Shown: positions 19,492 to 28,534, counted from the stretch's first letter. The stretch is 64,000 bases of DNA from Pseudoxanthomonas composti (GCF_004122095.1 NZ_SAWZ01000002.1:186001-250000); one strand, 5' to 3'. Program-made: numbers and translations. The notes: generated from the sequence alone by a model not told the origin.

Positions 19492-21365
19492 TGCCGGTGC
19501 GCCGGCCATGGCGCCGGCGCGCTTGGGCGCGGCGGCTGTGGCTTGCGCTGCTGCTTGCAGGCCTGGCCTGGCTGCCGGCCGCGCAGGCCGGTGTGCGGCT
19601 GCTGCTGGATGAGGCCGGGCTGGATGCGGCCGAGCGCGCCGCCAGCGCGCAACTGATCCAGGACGTGCAGGCGCGCTTGCCGCCCGCCTTCGGCCAGGCG
19701 CTGGATGAGCCCATCGCGCTGCAATGGCGCGCCGATCTGCCAGCGCAGGTGCACGGCCGCGCCCAGGGCGGGCGGATCCTGCTGGCGCGGCCGCTGCTCG
19801 ATGCGCTGCTGCCCGCCGCTGCGCGCACGCCGGCACAGGCGGCCCTTGCCGCGCACCAGGCCCGCGCCGCGCTGATCCATGAGCTTGCCCATCTGTACGA
19901 TCGCCACGCGCGCGGCGGGGTGTCGCGCGATCCGCGCCTGCTGGATCTGGCCGGTTGGCAGCGGCGGCCGCTGCGACCGTTCTCGCGTGCGCCCAGCGCC
20001 ATGCGCGACCGCAGTCCGGACGCGTATGAACTGACCAGTCCGCGCGAGTTCGTGGCGGTCAATATCGAGTATCTGCTGCTGGATGCGGACTACGCCTGCC
20101 GTCGTCCGCAGCTGCGCGCCTGGCTGGCGCAGCGCCTGGGCATGTCCCTCGACGATGGCCGCTGCGCGCCGGCCCTGCCTTTCGTTGAGGCATCCGCAGC
20201 CGCCGGCCAGGCGCAGCTGCGCGCGCTGGACCCGGCGCGCGTGTACGCGGTGGATTACCTGCTGGCCGAGGGCAATGCGCAGGCGATGAGCCGCTGGGGC
20301 CACACCATGCTGCGGCTGGTGGTCTGCGCGCCGGGCCGCACGCCCGGTCCGGATTGCCGGCTGGACCTGCAGCACCACCTGGTGCTGTCTTTCCGCGCCT
20401 TCGTCGGCGACGTGCAGGTCTCGCACTGGCGCGGGCTGACCGGTTCCTACCCCACGCGCCTGTACGCCCTGCCGCTGGAGCAGGTGATCGACGAGTACAC
20501 CCGCATCGAGCTGCGCAGCCTGCGCTCGGTGCCGCTGAAGCTGGCGCCGCAACAGATCGCCGGCATCGTGCAGCGCGCCGCCCAGCTGCACTGGAACTAC
20601 GACGGCCGCTACTACTTCATCAGCAACAACTGCGCGGTGGAGAGCGCGCGGCTGCTGGAGGAGGGCGTGCCCGCGCTGGCCGATGCCGGCGTGCTGGCGA
20701 TCACCCCGGCCGGGGTGCTTCAGCGCCTGAGGCGCGCCGGCATAGCGGAGGTATCGGTGTTCGACGATATGGAGACGGCGCGACGCCAGGGCTACTACTT
20801 CCAGGCCGCCAGCGCGCACTACCAGGCCTTGCTGGAGGTGCTGCGCACGCAGGCACAGGTGCCGGTGGACAGCGTGGACGCCTGGTTCGCGCTGGCGCCG
20901 GCACAGCGTGCAGGCTGGGTGGAGGATGGCAACCTGCGGGTGACCGCCGCCGCGCTGCTGCTGGAGCAGGCCGCGGCCAATCGTGCCGAGCATGAGGTGC
21001 GCGATGAACTCAAGCGACGCTACCTGGGGCGCAGGCGCAAGGGCCAGGCGCTGGACGGGGAGCTGCAGGCCTTGTTCGAGGCCGAGAGCCGGCTGGCGCG
21101 ACCATCGGCCTTGCTTGTAGGAGAGACGACGTCAGGTTATGGCCTGCCGATCGGGGCGGAGCTGACCGCCCTGCAGGCGCGCGGCGCAGCCCAGGCCTTG
21201 ATCCTGGCCGATGGCTGGCAGCGCGTGCGCGCCCTGGCGCTTGGAGAACTTCCACCGGCGCAGCGCGCGATGCTGGAAGGCGCGCAGCGCAATGTCGAAT
21301 CGCTCTCGGCGCGGATGCGGGAACAGGCGCGCGAACAGGCGCCAGGGTCGCAGCCCGATCTCTAG
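19491..21365 (+). CDS. DUF4105-type exported protein with a HELAH motif
   Basis: A 624-residue protein with an Arg-rich start and signal-like segment (RLWLALLLAGLAWLPAAQAG). ALIHELAHLYDRHA (about 128-140) is a gluzincin-like zinc motif. The middle (MSRWGHTMLRL, about 265, and ISNNCAVESARLL, about 385) resembles the DUF4105/Lnb N-terminal region that I associate with periplasmic lipase- or cysteine-type hydrolases, with His and Cys as possible catalytic residues. The start overlaps the DUF2388 stop by one base. The two occur side by side in pseudomonads by memory, which points to a joint envelope function. No substrate can be named. Confidence 0.65.
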   Translation: MPVRRPWRRRAWARRLWLALLLAGLAWLPAAQAGVRLLLDEAGLDAAERAASAQLIQDVQARLPPAFGQALDEPIALQWRADLPAQVHGRAQGGRILLARPLLDALLPAAARTPAQAALAAHQARAALIHELAHLYDRHARGGVSRDPRLLDLAGWQRRPLRPFSRAPSAMRDRSPDAYELTSPREFVAVNIEYLLLDADYACRRPQLRAWLAQRLGMSLDDGRCAPALPFVEASAAAGQAQLRALDPARVYAVDYLLAEGNAQAMSRWGHTMLRLVVCAPGRTPGPDCRLDLQHHLVLSFRAFVGDVQVSHWRGLTGSYPTRLYALPLEQVIDEYTRIELRSLRSVPLKLAPQQIAGIVQRAAQLHWNYDGRYYFISNNCAVESARLLEEGVPALADAGVLAITPAGVLQRLRRAGIAEVSVFDDMETARRQGYYFQAASAHYQALLEVLRTQAQVPVDSVDAWFALAPAQRAGWVEDGNLRVTAAALLLEQAAANRAEHEVRDELKRRYLGRRRKGQALDGELQALFEAESRLARPSALLVGETTSGYGLPIGAELTALQARGAAQALILADGWQRVRALALGELPPAQRAMLEGAQRNVESLSARMREQAREQAPGSQPDL

Positions 21366-21455
21366 AACCGGCCTGGTTTGTCGGCAACAGGCGGGCTGAC
21401 CCCATCGGCCGCCGGATCGCGGCGGCCGATGCCGAGGTCTTTCACGCCGTGGCGA

Positions 21456-22022
21456 TCAATCCGCGCGGCCGCCGAACTCGCCGGTCGTGGTGTTGACCAA
21501 GATGCGCTCGCCGTTGGTGATGTATTCCGGGACCATGATCTCGATGCCGGTGCTGAGCTTGGCCGGCTTGGGTCGCTTGGTCGCGGTGCCGCCCTTGAGT
21601 TCCGGCGGGGTCTCGACCACTTCCAGGGTCACGTGCTGCGGCAGCTGCACGGCCACCGGCTGTTCGTCGATCACCTGCACGTATAGGCCGGTCAGGCCGT
21701 CGGTGATGTAGCCGGCGTTGTCGCCCAGCGCCTGCGCATCCAGGGTGTAGGGCGTGTAGTCCTCATCGTCCAGGAACACGAAGGCATCGCCATCCATGTA
21801 GGAGAAGGTGGCCTGGCGGCGCAGCAGCTCCACTTCGGTCAGGTTGTCGTCGGCATCGAAGCTGGCATCGAGCTTGGCCCCGCCGGGCACGGAATACATG
21901 ATGAAACGGAAGCGCACGTTGCCGCCGCGGCCCTGCGGCGAGGAGCGCTCGATGTCGCGGATCTGGTAGACGCCGTTGTTGTACTCGACGACGTTGCCCT
22001 TCTTGATGTCACCAGCTTTCAT
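21456..22022 (-). CDS. efpL: EF-P-like protein EfpL (YeiP family)
   Basis: A 188-residue, three-domain protein that binds the ribosome to relieve stalling, a paralog of elongation factor P. The N-terminus [20 protein letters not shown] is EF-P-like, and the tip loop SSPQGRGGN carries Arg where EF-P has its modified Lys. [20 protein letters not shown] near the C-terminus separates it from EF-P itself, and it ends GRAD as YeiP does. The long in-frame extension upstream is translated repeat DNA and is rejected. It lies next to a long inverted repeat (22060-22144). Confidence 0.85.
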   Translation of the reverse strand: MKAGDIKKGNVVEYNNGVYQIRDIERSSPQGRGGNVRFRFIMYSVPGGAKLDASFDADDNLTEVELLRRQATFSYMDGDAFVFLDDEDYTPYTLDAQALGDNAGYITDGLTGLYVQVIDEQPVAVQLPQHVTLEVVETPPELKGGTATKRPKPAKLSTGIEIMVPEYITNGERILVNTTTGEFGGRAD

Positions 22023-22059
22023 GGATCGATGGTCCGATTGGAGAAGTGGATTGGGGATT

Positions 22060-22144
22060 AGGAACGAGAAACGAGGAACGAGGAACGAGTGGAAGAGCGG
22101 GCGGATCCCCGTCACTCGTTCCTCGTTCCTCTCCACTCGTTCCT
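22060..22144. repeat. Inverted repeat built from iterated AGGAACG units
   Basis: Left side: four 7-base units (AGGAACG, AGAAACG, AGGAACG, AGGAACG) from 22060 to 22087, then AGTGG. Right side (22113-22144): the complementary CACTCGTTCCTCGTTCCT and a further ACTCGTTCCT. The 18-base stem 22074-22091 pairs perfectly with 22113-22130 across a 21-base loop. It sits two bases beyond the SDR stop and about 38 bases before efpL, both on the minus strand, and could fold as a hairpin in the SDR-efpL mRNA. Confidence 0.85.
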
Positions 22145-22145
22145 G

Positions 22146-22916
22146 CTACTTCGCCGCCAGCCGCGTGGCGCCATCCAAACGGATGGTCTCGCCGTTGAGG
22201 TAGCGGGCGCGCAGGATGAAGCCGACGGTTTCGGCGAACTCCTGCGGTTGTCCCAGGCGGGAGGGGAAGGGGATGGAGGCGGCCAGCGACTGCTGCACGG
22301 CCTCGGGCATGCCGTCGACCATCGGCGTCCAGAAGATGCCCGGGGCGATGGTCATCACGCGAATGCCGAAACGCGCCAGCTCGCGCGCCATCGGCAGGGT
22401 CATGCCGACCACGCCGCCCTTGCTGGCCGAATACGCCGCCTGGCCGATCTGGCCCTCGAAGGCGGCCACGCTGGCGGTGTTGATGATCACCCCGCGCTCG
22501 CCATCGGCGCCTGCGGCGTTGTGCTGCATGGCATCGGCCGCGGCCTTGGCCACGTTGAAGCTGCCGACCAGGTTGACCAGCACCGTGGTGCGGAAGGTCG
22601 CCAGGGGCATGGGCGCCTCCTTGCCGAGCACGCGCCCGGCGCCGAGGATGCCGGCGCAGTTGACCGCGACATTCAGGCCGCCCAGAAACGCCTTGGCGGC
22701 ATCGACCGTGGCGGCCACGGCCGCCTCGTCGGTCACATCGGTACGGAAGTAGCGGGCCTTGTCCTCGCCCAGCGCCGCCACGGCCGCCGCGCCCTTGTCG
22801 TCGTTGACGTCCAGCAGCGCCACGCGCGCCCCGCCCGCGACCAGGTGTTGCGCCACGGCCAGGCCCAGGCCGGACACGCCGCCGGTGATCAACGCCTTGG
22901 TGTTCTCAAGCTCCAT
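22146..22916 (-). CDS. Short-chain dehydrogenase, 3-hydroxyacyl-CoA dehydrogenase type 2-like
   Basis: A 256-residue SDR. ALITGGVSGLGLAVA is the NAD site, NCAGILGAG the NAG-type motif, and the catalytic Ser-Tyr-Lys appears as NTASVAAFEGQIGQAAYSAS followed by KGG. RYLNGETIRLDGATRL is the SDR C-terminus of the HSD17B10 type (type 2 3-hydroxyacyl-CoA dehydrogenase, acting on short-chain and branched acyl-CoAs). Substrate is inferred from similarity. Same strand as efpL, with a long inverted repeat between them. Confidence 0.8.
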   Translation of the reverse strand: MELENTKALITGGVSGLGLAVAQHLVAGGARVALLDVNDDKGAAAVAALGEDKARYFRTDVTDEAAVAATVDAAKAFLGGLNVAVNCAGILGAGRVLGKEAPMPLATFRTTVLVNLVGSFNVAKAAADAMQHNAAGADGERGVIINTASVAAFEGQIGQAAYSASKGGVVGMTLPMARELARFGIRVMTIAPGIFWTPMVDGMPEAVQQSLAASIPFPSRLGQPQEFAETVGFILRARYLNGETIRLDGATRLAAK

Positions 22917-22971
22917 CTGTCCTGCGCCCGTTCCAGGGAAGCCGGCGATTCTACGACAGCAGGCGTTCCAG

Positions 22972-25530
22972 TCAGGCCTGGACGGCCTGTGGCCGCTGGG
23001 CGCCGCGCAGGCGGCTGGCGAACTCGTCCGGCGGCAGGCCCGGGGCGAACAGGAAGCCCTGGCCCACCGGCACCCCCAGCTGCAGCAGGAACTGGCGCTG
23101 GGACTCGGACTCGATGCCCTCGGCCACCAGGCCCAGGCCCAGGCTGCGGGCGATGGCCGACACCGCCTGGCACACGGCCACGTCCGAGCGGTTGCCGGGC
23201 ACGCCTTCGGTGAACAGCTGGCTGATCTTCAGCCCATGGATGGGCAGGCGGCGCAGGTAGTTGAGCGCGCTGTAGCCCTCGCCGAAGTCGTCGATGCTCA
23301 GCAGCACGCCCAGGGCGCGCAGTTCGGCGAAGGTGCGCAAGGTCGCCGGGGCGTCCTCGATCAACACCCGCTCGGTGAACTCCAGCTCCAGCGCCGAGCC
23401 GGGCAGGTCGAACTCTTCCAGCAGCTCGCGCACGTGGCGGGCCAGGTCGTCGGCGAACTGGCGATAGGAGACGTTGACCGCCACCCGGATCACGCCCAGG
23501 CCCTCGTCGCGCCACTGCCGCACCTGCCGGCAGGCCTCGCGCAGCACCCAGCGGCCGATGCGGACGATGTCGCCGGTGGTTTCGGCATGGCCGATGAACA
23601 GGTCCGGGCGCTGCTCGCCCAGCTGGTGATTGCTCCAGCGGATCAAGGCCTCGGCGGCGATGATCTGGCCGCGGCGCAGGTCCACCTGCGGCTGGTAGAC
23701 CAGGTGGAACTCCTCGTTGTCCACGGCCCGGCGCAGCTGGGTCTCCATCAGCACGCGGTCCTGCTGCTTCTGCGCCAGCTCGGGGGTGAAGTCCTGCCAG
23801 GCGTTGCGGGTGCGGTGCTTGACGTCGTACATGGCTACGTCGGCGTTCTGGATCAGCTGCTGCGGCCGCGCCCCATCCTGCGGTGCGCGCGCGATGCCGA
23901 TGCTGGCGCCGATGTTGAATTCCTCCTGGCCGAAGCGGAACGCCGGCTCGAAGGCGTGCAGGATGGCATCGGCCATGCACTCGGCCACGCGCGGGTCGCC
24001 GCCGTCCTCGCACAGCACCAGGAACTCGTCCCCGCCGAAACGCGCGACCTGGCCGCTGGGGCCCACCGCATCCAGGATGCGGTGGGCTGCTTCCATCAGC
24101 AGCTGGTCGCCGGTGTTGTGGCCCAGCACGTCGTTGACCGCCTTGAAGCGGTCCAGGTCGATGTACAGCAGCGCCAGCTGGCCGTGCGCCGCATCGCTCA
24201 GGCGCCGGCCCAGCTCGGTCAGGACCGCATCGCGGTTCATCAGCCCGGTCAGCGGGTCGGTGCGCGCCTGCACGCGCAGGGCCTCCTCCGAGCGCTTGTC
24301 CAGCGAGATGTCCTGCAGGGTGCCGATGACCCGCGCCGACGCAGGGTCGCTGGCTTCCAGCTCGCCGATCACCCGCACCCAGAACGGCTGGCCGTCATGG
24401 CGCCGGCCCTGCAGTTCGGTATCGAAGCCGCCGCCCTCGCGCATCAGGCGCGCGGTGACATCGCGGAACCGGCGCCGGTCGGGCTCCTCCAGGCACGCCA
24501 GCATGTCGGCGATGCGCTCGGGCGCGCGCGCCGCACCGAGGATGCGCTGGGCCTCGGCGGTGACATAGACCAGGTCGCGCCCGGTGTCCCATTCCCAGCC
24601 GCCGATCTGCGCCAGCGCCTGGGTGCGGTCGAACAGCGCGCTCTCGCGCTTGAGATGGGTGACGTCGCTGAAGATCGAGGTGACCTGGGAGGGACGGTCC
24701 TGGCCCGGCGCGAACTGCGGCACCGAGGTAATGCTGAGCCAGATCAGCTCCTTGCGCTGGCGGTGATACAGGCCGATCAGCCGGCTTTCCTGGATACGGC
24801 CCTCGGCCAGTGCACGCTGCGGCGGCATGTCGTGCTCCTCCAGCTCGCGCCCGTCCTCGTCCACCACGCGCCAGCGCTCGTGCACCAGCTCCTCGGACAG
24901 GCTCATGCGCGCACTGACGCCGAAGATGCGCAGGGCCGCGCCGTTGGCGTAGAGGATCTGGCGCTCTCGGTTGTGCACGATCACGCCGCAGTCCAGCGCT
25001 TCCATCAGCTCCCGGTAGCGGGTTTCGGCCTCGCGCCGCCGGCTTAGGTCGCGCGCCACCGCCACCAGGCTCTTGTGGCCATCGAAGCGGTAATTGGCCG
25101 AATGCACCTCCACCGGGAAGCGCGTGCCGTCGCCGCGCATGTTGGTGACTTCGATGACGTAGCTCTCGCCCCGGTTGAGCGTCTCCCACACCGGCACCAT
25201 GTGATCGCGCGGCAGGTCCGGGTTGAGCACGCGGATGTTCTTGCCGACGATGTCACCGTGGACGCGTTGGTAGGCCTCCACGCCGGCCTTGTTGAGCGCC
25301 AGCACGGTGCCATCCTCGGACAGGATGCTGACCGGGTCGGGCATCGCATCGAACAGCGCCCGCCAGCGCAGCCCGGACTCCTCCTGGTCCCGCAGGCAGG
25401 CCGCCAGGGCCTGCGCGGCCTGATCGAGCAATTCGCGCAGGGCGGGCTCGGGCAGCTGCGCCGATCTGGCGCGCTCAAGCGCATCGAGCACGGCCTGCGG
25501 CTCCAGGGGTGGCTGCGATGGCAGGTTCAT
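22972..25530 (-). CDS. Sensor cyclic-di-GMP enzyme: PAS domains, GGDEF and EAL
   Basis: An 852-residue cytoplasmic protein with no membrane segment. Probable PAS-type sensor regions lie at about 55-165, 175-290 and 300-415, followed by GGDEF (ARFGGDEFLVL, motif at 499-503) and EAL (AAEALIRW, motif at 627-629). Both look active: GGDEF is intact, and the EAL domain retains the Asn in VNVSYRQF, EFTERVL, SIDDFGEGYS and LKISQLF. I see no RxxD product-inhibition site just before GGDEF. The start at 25530 has GAGG seven bases upstream. It is likely to tune c-di-GMP in response to an unknown signal. Confidence 0.9.
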   Translation of the reverse strand: MNLPSQPPLEPQAVLDALERARSAQLPEPALRELLDQAAQALAACLRDQEESGLRWRALFDAMPDPVSILSEDGTVLALNKAGVEAYQRVHGDIVGKNIRVLNPDLPRDHMVPVWETLNRGESYVIEVTNMRGDGTRFPVEVHSANYRFDGHKSLVAVARDLSRRREAETRYRELMEALDCGVIVHNRERQILYANGAALRIFGVSARMSLSEELVHERWRVVDEDGRELEEHDMPPQRALAEGRIQESRLIGLYHRQRKELIWLSITSVPQFAPGQDRPSQVTSIFSDVTHLKRESALFDRTQALAQIGGWEWDTGRDLVYVTAEAQRILGAARAPERIADMLACLEEPDRRRFRDVTARLMREGGGFDTELQGRRHDGQPFWVRVIGELEASDPASARVIGTLQDISLDKRSEEALRVQARTDPLTGLMNRDAVLTELGRRLSDAAHGQLALLYIDLDRFKAVNDVLGHNTGDQLLMEAAHRILDAVGPSGQVARFGGDEFLVLCEDGGDPRVAECMADAILHAFEPAFRFGQEEFNIGASIGIARAPQDGARPQQLIQNADVAMYDVKHRTRNAWQDFTPELAQKQQDRVLMETQLRRAVDNEEFHLVYQPQVDLRRGQIIAAEALIRWSNHQLGEQRPDLFIGHAETTGDIVRIGRWVLREACRQVRQWRDEGLGVIRVAVNVSYRQFADDLARHVRELLEEFDLPGSALELEFTERVLIEDAPATLRTFAELRALGVLLSIDDFGEGYSALNYLRRLPIHGLKISQLFTEGVPGNRSDVAVCQAVSAIARSLGLGLVAEGIESESQRQFLLQLGVPVGQGFLFAPGLPPDEFASRLRGAQRPQAVQA

Positions 25531-25835
25531 GCCGTGCCTCGCGCGCGCTCGGCCTTGCCGCCCGGGCGCCCCCGGCGCTGGCTCGGTCGAAAGCCGGCCC
25601 TGCCGCGCGCCACCAGATCCGTGTCGGTCTCCATTCCCGATCCCTGCAGCATGTACACGACGTCCTCGGTGGCAGCATGGCCACTGGCCCCGGGCGCGTA
25701 GGGACAGCCGCCGGAACCGGCGATGGCTGCATCCACTACACGCACTCCAGACTCCAGACAGGCCAGCGCCTGGACCACGGCCTGCCCAACGACGTCGTGG
25801 GCGCGGACCACCCAAGCGGACACCGCCATGTCGCC
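25527..25835 (-). pseudogene. Remnant of hydroxymethylglutaryl-CoA lyase (C-terminal fragment)
   Basis: In one minus-strand frame the sequence reads AHDVVGQAVVQALACLESG, then VRVVDAAIAGSGGCPYAPGA, then SGHAATEDVVYMLQGSGMET. This is the C-terminal core of HMG-CoA lyase, including the catalytic-Cys motif GGCPYA-GASG-ATED. The normal HDT is HDV here, and the region before residue 80 of that frame shows no recognisable N-terminal half (no VGPRDGLQNE-type motif). The tail GRPGGKAERARGTA also resembles the lyase C-terminus. It ends four bases inside the start of the GGDEF-EAL gene, so it is most likely a decayed relic rather than a working gene. Confidence 0.7.
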
Positions 25836-26150
25836 TGCTGGAGCCGGCTGCATCCGTCGGTGGCCCGCATCGGCCTGCGCCGGCCTCCAGGCCCGATCGG
25901 CCTCCGCGGTAAACGCCTCGTTCCACGCCGCCGGCGCCGCCGCACGCGGCGCATCCTCGCATCTGGCCCGACGCGGATCCTGGGTCGGTCCCGCGATCGG
26001 GCGGGAATCGTGCATGGCCGGCCGGCTCAACCGTCGCACGGTGGCCTGGCATGGCTCGATCGGTTCCGTCTGCATGCGCCACCTGTCTGTCCGTTTACAC
26101 GCATGTTATCGAGCGTCCAGCTTGGGCGGTGGTGCGATGCGGCGGTGCTA
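25836..26150. other. Non-coding region between the lyase relic and feoA
   Basis: Long open frames exist on both strands, but none resembles a protein and they overlap each other. This may be further decayed DNA of the lyase gene. The feoA promoter region begins at the end of it. Confidence 0.5.
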
Positions 26151-26173
26151 CAATTGAGAATAGTTACCAATTG
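26151..26173. promoter_or_regulatory. Possible Fur box before feoA
   Basis: CAATTGAGAATAGTTACC followed by AATTG, with CAATTG at both ends and GAGAATAGTTAC inside, in otherwise GC-rich DNA. It lies about ten bases before the feoA start. The fit to the classical Fur consensus is partial, so this rests mainly on the AT-rich palindrome and the ferrous-iron genes that follow. Confidence 0.45.
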
Positions 26174-26183
26174 AGTCCCGTGC

Positions 26184-26429
26184 GTGATCCTCACCGAGTT
26201 GCCCCGTCGCAAGCCTGCCATCGTGGACACCGTGGTCGAAAAACAGCCGAACGACCCGATCGCGCGGCGTCTGCGTGAGCTGGGCTTCGTCGAGGGCGAA
26301 CAGGTCAGCGTCGTGGCCGGCGGGCCACTGGGCGCCGAGCCGTTGCTGGTGCAGGTGGGCTTCACCCGCTTCGCCCTGCGCCGCAGCGAGGCCGCCCGCA
26401 TCGTGCTCAAGCCGGAGGTCGCCGCATGA
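26184..26429 (+). CDS. feoA: Ferrous-iron transport protein A
   Basis: An 81-residue SH3-fold protein, cytoplasmic partner of FeoB. The part LRELGFVEGEQVSVVAGGPL is the FeoA signature, ending ALRRSEAARIVLKPEV. The start is a GTG at 26184, since no ATG precedes the domain. The stop overlaps the feoB ATG, so the genes are translationally coupled. Confidence 0.9.
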   Translation: MILTELPRRKPAIVDTVVEKQPNDPIARRLRELGFVEGEQVSVVAGGPLGAEPLLVQVGFTRFALRRSEAARIVLKPEVAA

Positions 26430-28282
26430 GCGTCAGCCGGATTCCGCTGCGCCTGGCCCTGGTCGGCAACCCGAACTGCGGCAAGACCGCGCTGTTCAAC
26501 CAGATCACCGGCAGCCGCCAGAAGGTCGCCAACTACGCAGGCGTGACCGTCGAGCGCAAGGAAGGCCGCTACACCAACCGCCAGGGACGCGAGTACGCCG
26601 TGCTGGATCTGCCTGGCGCGTACAGCTTCAATGCGGCCAGCCTGGACGAGGCGGTGACGCGCGACCTGTGCCGCGGCTTCCTGCCCGGCGAGCCCAAGCC
26701 CGACGTGCTGGTCTGCGTGGTCGATGCGACCAATCTGCGCCTGCACCTGCGCTTCGCCCTGGAAGTCCGCAACCTGGGCATTCCGATGATCCTGGCGGTC
26801 AACCTAGCCGATGTGGCGCGCAAGCGCGGCATCACCATCGATCTCAACGCGCTCGAGCGCGAGCTGGGCATCCCGGTGGTGGAGACGGTGGCGGTCCGGC
26901 GCCACGGCGCGCAGGCGCTGCTGGACCAGATCGACCGCACCGCGGTGTCTGCGCATCTGCCGCCGCAGCTGGCCGAGGGCGCGGACCTGCACGCCGAGAC
27001 CCGGCGCCTGCTGTCGGTGGCCGTGGGCATGCCTTCGCGCACGGCCAGGATCGACGATGCGCTGGACCGCTGGCTGCTGCATCCGCTGTTCGGCCTGCTG
27101 ACCCTGGCGGTGGTGATGTTCCTGATCTTCCAGGCGGTCTACGCCTGGGCCACGCCGATCATGGACGGGATCGATGCCGGCACCGCCGCCCTGGGCAGCT
27201 GGGTCGGCGGCGTGCTGCCGGAAGGCCCGCTCAGCAGCCTGCTGGTGGACGGCATCATCGCCGGCCTGGGTGGGGTGATCGTATTCCTGCCGCAGATCCT
27301 GATCCTGTTCGCCTTCATCCTGGCCCTGGAGGAATCGGGCTACCTGCCGCGCGCGGCCTTCCTGCTGGACCGCAGCATGTCGGCGGCGGGCCTGTCCGGG
27401 CGCTCGTTCATCCCGCTGCTGTCCAGCTTTGCCTGCGCGATTCCCGGCATCATGGCCACGCGCTCCATCCAGGACCCGCGCGACCGCATGGCCACGATCC
27501 TGGTCGCGCCGCTGATGACCTGTTCGGCGCGCCTGCCGGTGTATGCGCTGCTGATCGGCGCCTTCGTTCCACAGCGCACGGTCTGGGGATGGTTCAACCT
27601 TCAGGGCCTGGTGCTGTTCGGCCTGTATGCGGCGGCCGTGGCCAGCGCGCTGGTGGTGTCCTGGATCATGAAGCGCGTCCGTCGCGACAAGTCCGAGCAC
27701 GCGCTGATGCTGGAACTGCCGTCCTACCGGATCCCGCATCCGCGCGACCTGGCCATCGGCCTGTGGGAGCGCGCGACCATCTTCCTCAAGCGCGTGGGAG
27801 GCATCATCCTGGCGCTGACGGTGCTGCTGTGGTTCCTGCTGTCCTATCCGGGCGCGCCGGCCGATGCCACGCTGCCGGCCATCGACTACAGCTTCGCCGG
27901 CCGCATCGGCCATGCCCTGACCGCGGTCTTCTCGCCGCTGGGCTTCAACTGGCAAATCTGCATCGCCCTGATCCCCGGCCTGGCCGCGCGCGAGGTGGCC
28001 GTGTCCTCGCTGGCCACGGTCTATGCGCTGTCGGCGGCCGACGACGATGCAGCTTCGCAGGCGCTGCTGCCCTTGATCCACGACGGCTGGTCGCTGGCCA
28101 CCGGCCTGTCGCTGCTGGTCTGGTACATCTACGCGCCGATGTGCATCTCCACCCTGGCCACCATCAAGCGCGAGACCAACTCCTGGCGCAAGATGGGCAT
28201 GGCCACGCTGTATCTGTTCGCCCTGGCCTACGTGGCCTCCTTCATCACCTACCAGGTCGCGGTGCGCCTGGGCGCGGGCTGA
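26426..28282 (+). CDS. feoB: Ferrous-iron transporter B
   Basis: A 618-residue Fe(II) transporter of the inner membrane. The G domain has GNPNCGKTALFNQITG (P-loop), the switch region NYAGVTVERKEGRY and DLPGAYSF (G3). AVNLADVA takes the place of the usual NKxD motif (N-L-A-D). Gate motifs and hydrophobic segments run from about residue 215 to the end, including FLDRSMSAAGLSGRSFIPLL-like text around 315-335. It is shorter than E. coli FeoB (about 770) and lacks any extended C-terminal domain. It is followed after three bases by a small Cys-rich protein. Confidence 0.95.
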   Translation: MSVSRIPLRLALVGNPNCGKTALFNQITGSRQKVANYAGVTVERKEGRYTNRQGREYAVLDLPGAYSFNAASLDEAVTRDLCRGFLPGEPKPDVLVCVVDATNLRLHLRFALEVRNLGIPMILAVNLADVARKRGITIDLNALERELGIPVVETVAVRRHGAQALLDQIDRTAVSAHLPPQLAEGADLHAETRRLLSVAVGMPSRTARIDDALDRWLLHPLFGLLTLAVVMFLIFQAVYAWATPIMDGIDAGTAALGSWVGGVLPEGPLSSLLVDGIIAGLGGVIVFLPQILILFAFILALEESGYLPRAAFLLDRSMSAAGLSGRSFIPLLSSFACAIPGIMATRSIQDPRDRMATILVAPLMTCSARLPVYALLIGAFVPQRTVWGWFNLQGLVLFGLYAAAVASALVVSWIMKRVRRDKSEHALMLELPSYRIPHPRDLAIGLWERATIFLKRVGGIILALTVLLWFLLSYPGAPADATLPAIDYSFAGRIGHALTAVFSPLGFNWQICIALIPGLAAREVAVSSLATVYALSAADDDAASQALLPLIHDGWSLATGLSLLVWYIYAPMCISTLATIKRETNSWRKMGMATLYLFALAYVASFITYQVAVRLGAG

Positions 28283-28285
28283 GCC

Positions 28286-28522
28286 ATGGACCTGTCACTG
28301 ACCCTGCAATACCTGGTCATCGCCGCAGCGGTGCTGGCCAGCGCCTGGGTGGTGATGAACAAGCAGTTCCCCGGCACCACCCGGCGCCTGCGCGTGGCGC
28401 TCGCCCTGGCGCTGCTGCGCGAGGGCAGGGCGGGGTGGATCAAACGGGCCGGTCGCCGGCTGGCACCGCAAGGCTATGGCAACGCCGGCGGCAAATGCGG
28501 TGGCTGTGACGGTTGCGGCTGA
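28286..28522 (+). CDS. Small FeoB-associated membrane protein with a C-terminal Cys cluster
   Basis: A 78-residue protein with one membrane helix (about 8-24, LQYLVIAAAVLASAWVVM), a basic middle and the C-terminus GGKCGGCDGCG with three cysteines. It resembles the DUF6587/FeoB-associated cysteine-rich proteins and takes the FeoC position, three bases after feoB. A role in iron or iron-sulphur handling at FeoB is inferred from position and cysteines only. Confidence 0.7.
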   Translation: MDLSLTLQYLVIAAAVLASAWVVMNKQFPGTTRRLRVALALALLREGRAGWIKRAGRRLAPQGYGNAGGKCGGCDGCG

Positions 28523-28534
28523 CCGCTCCGCGGC

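Noticed and set aside
22023-22136. A 38-residue N-terminal extension of EfpL
   Set aside because: It is the translation of the inverted repeat and is absent from YeiP-type proteins.
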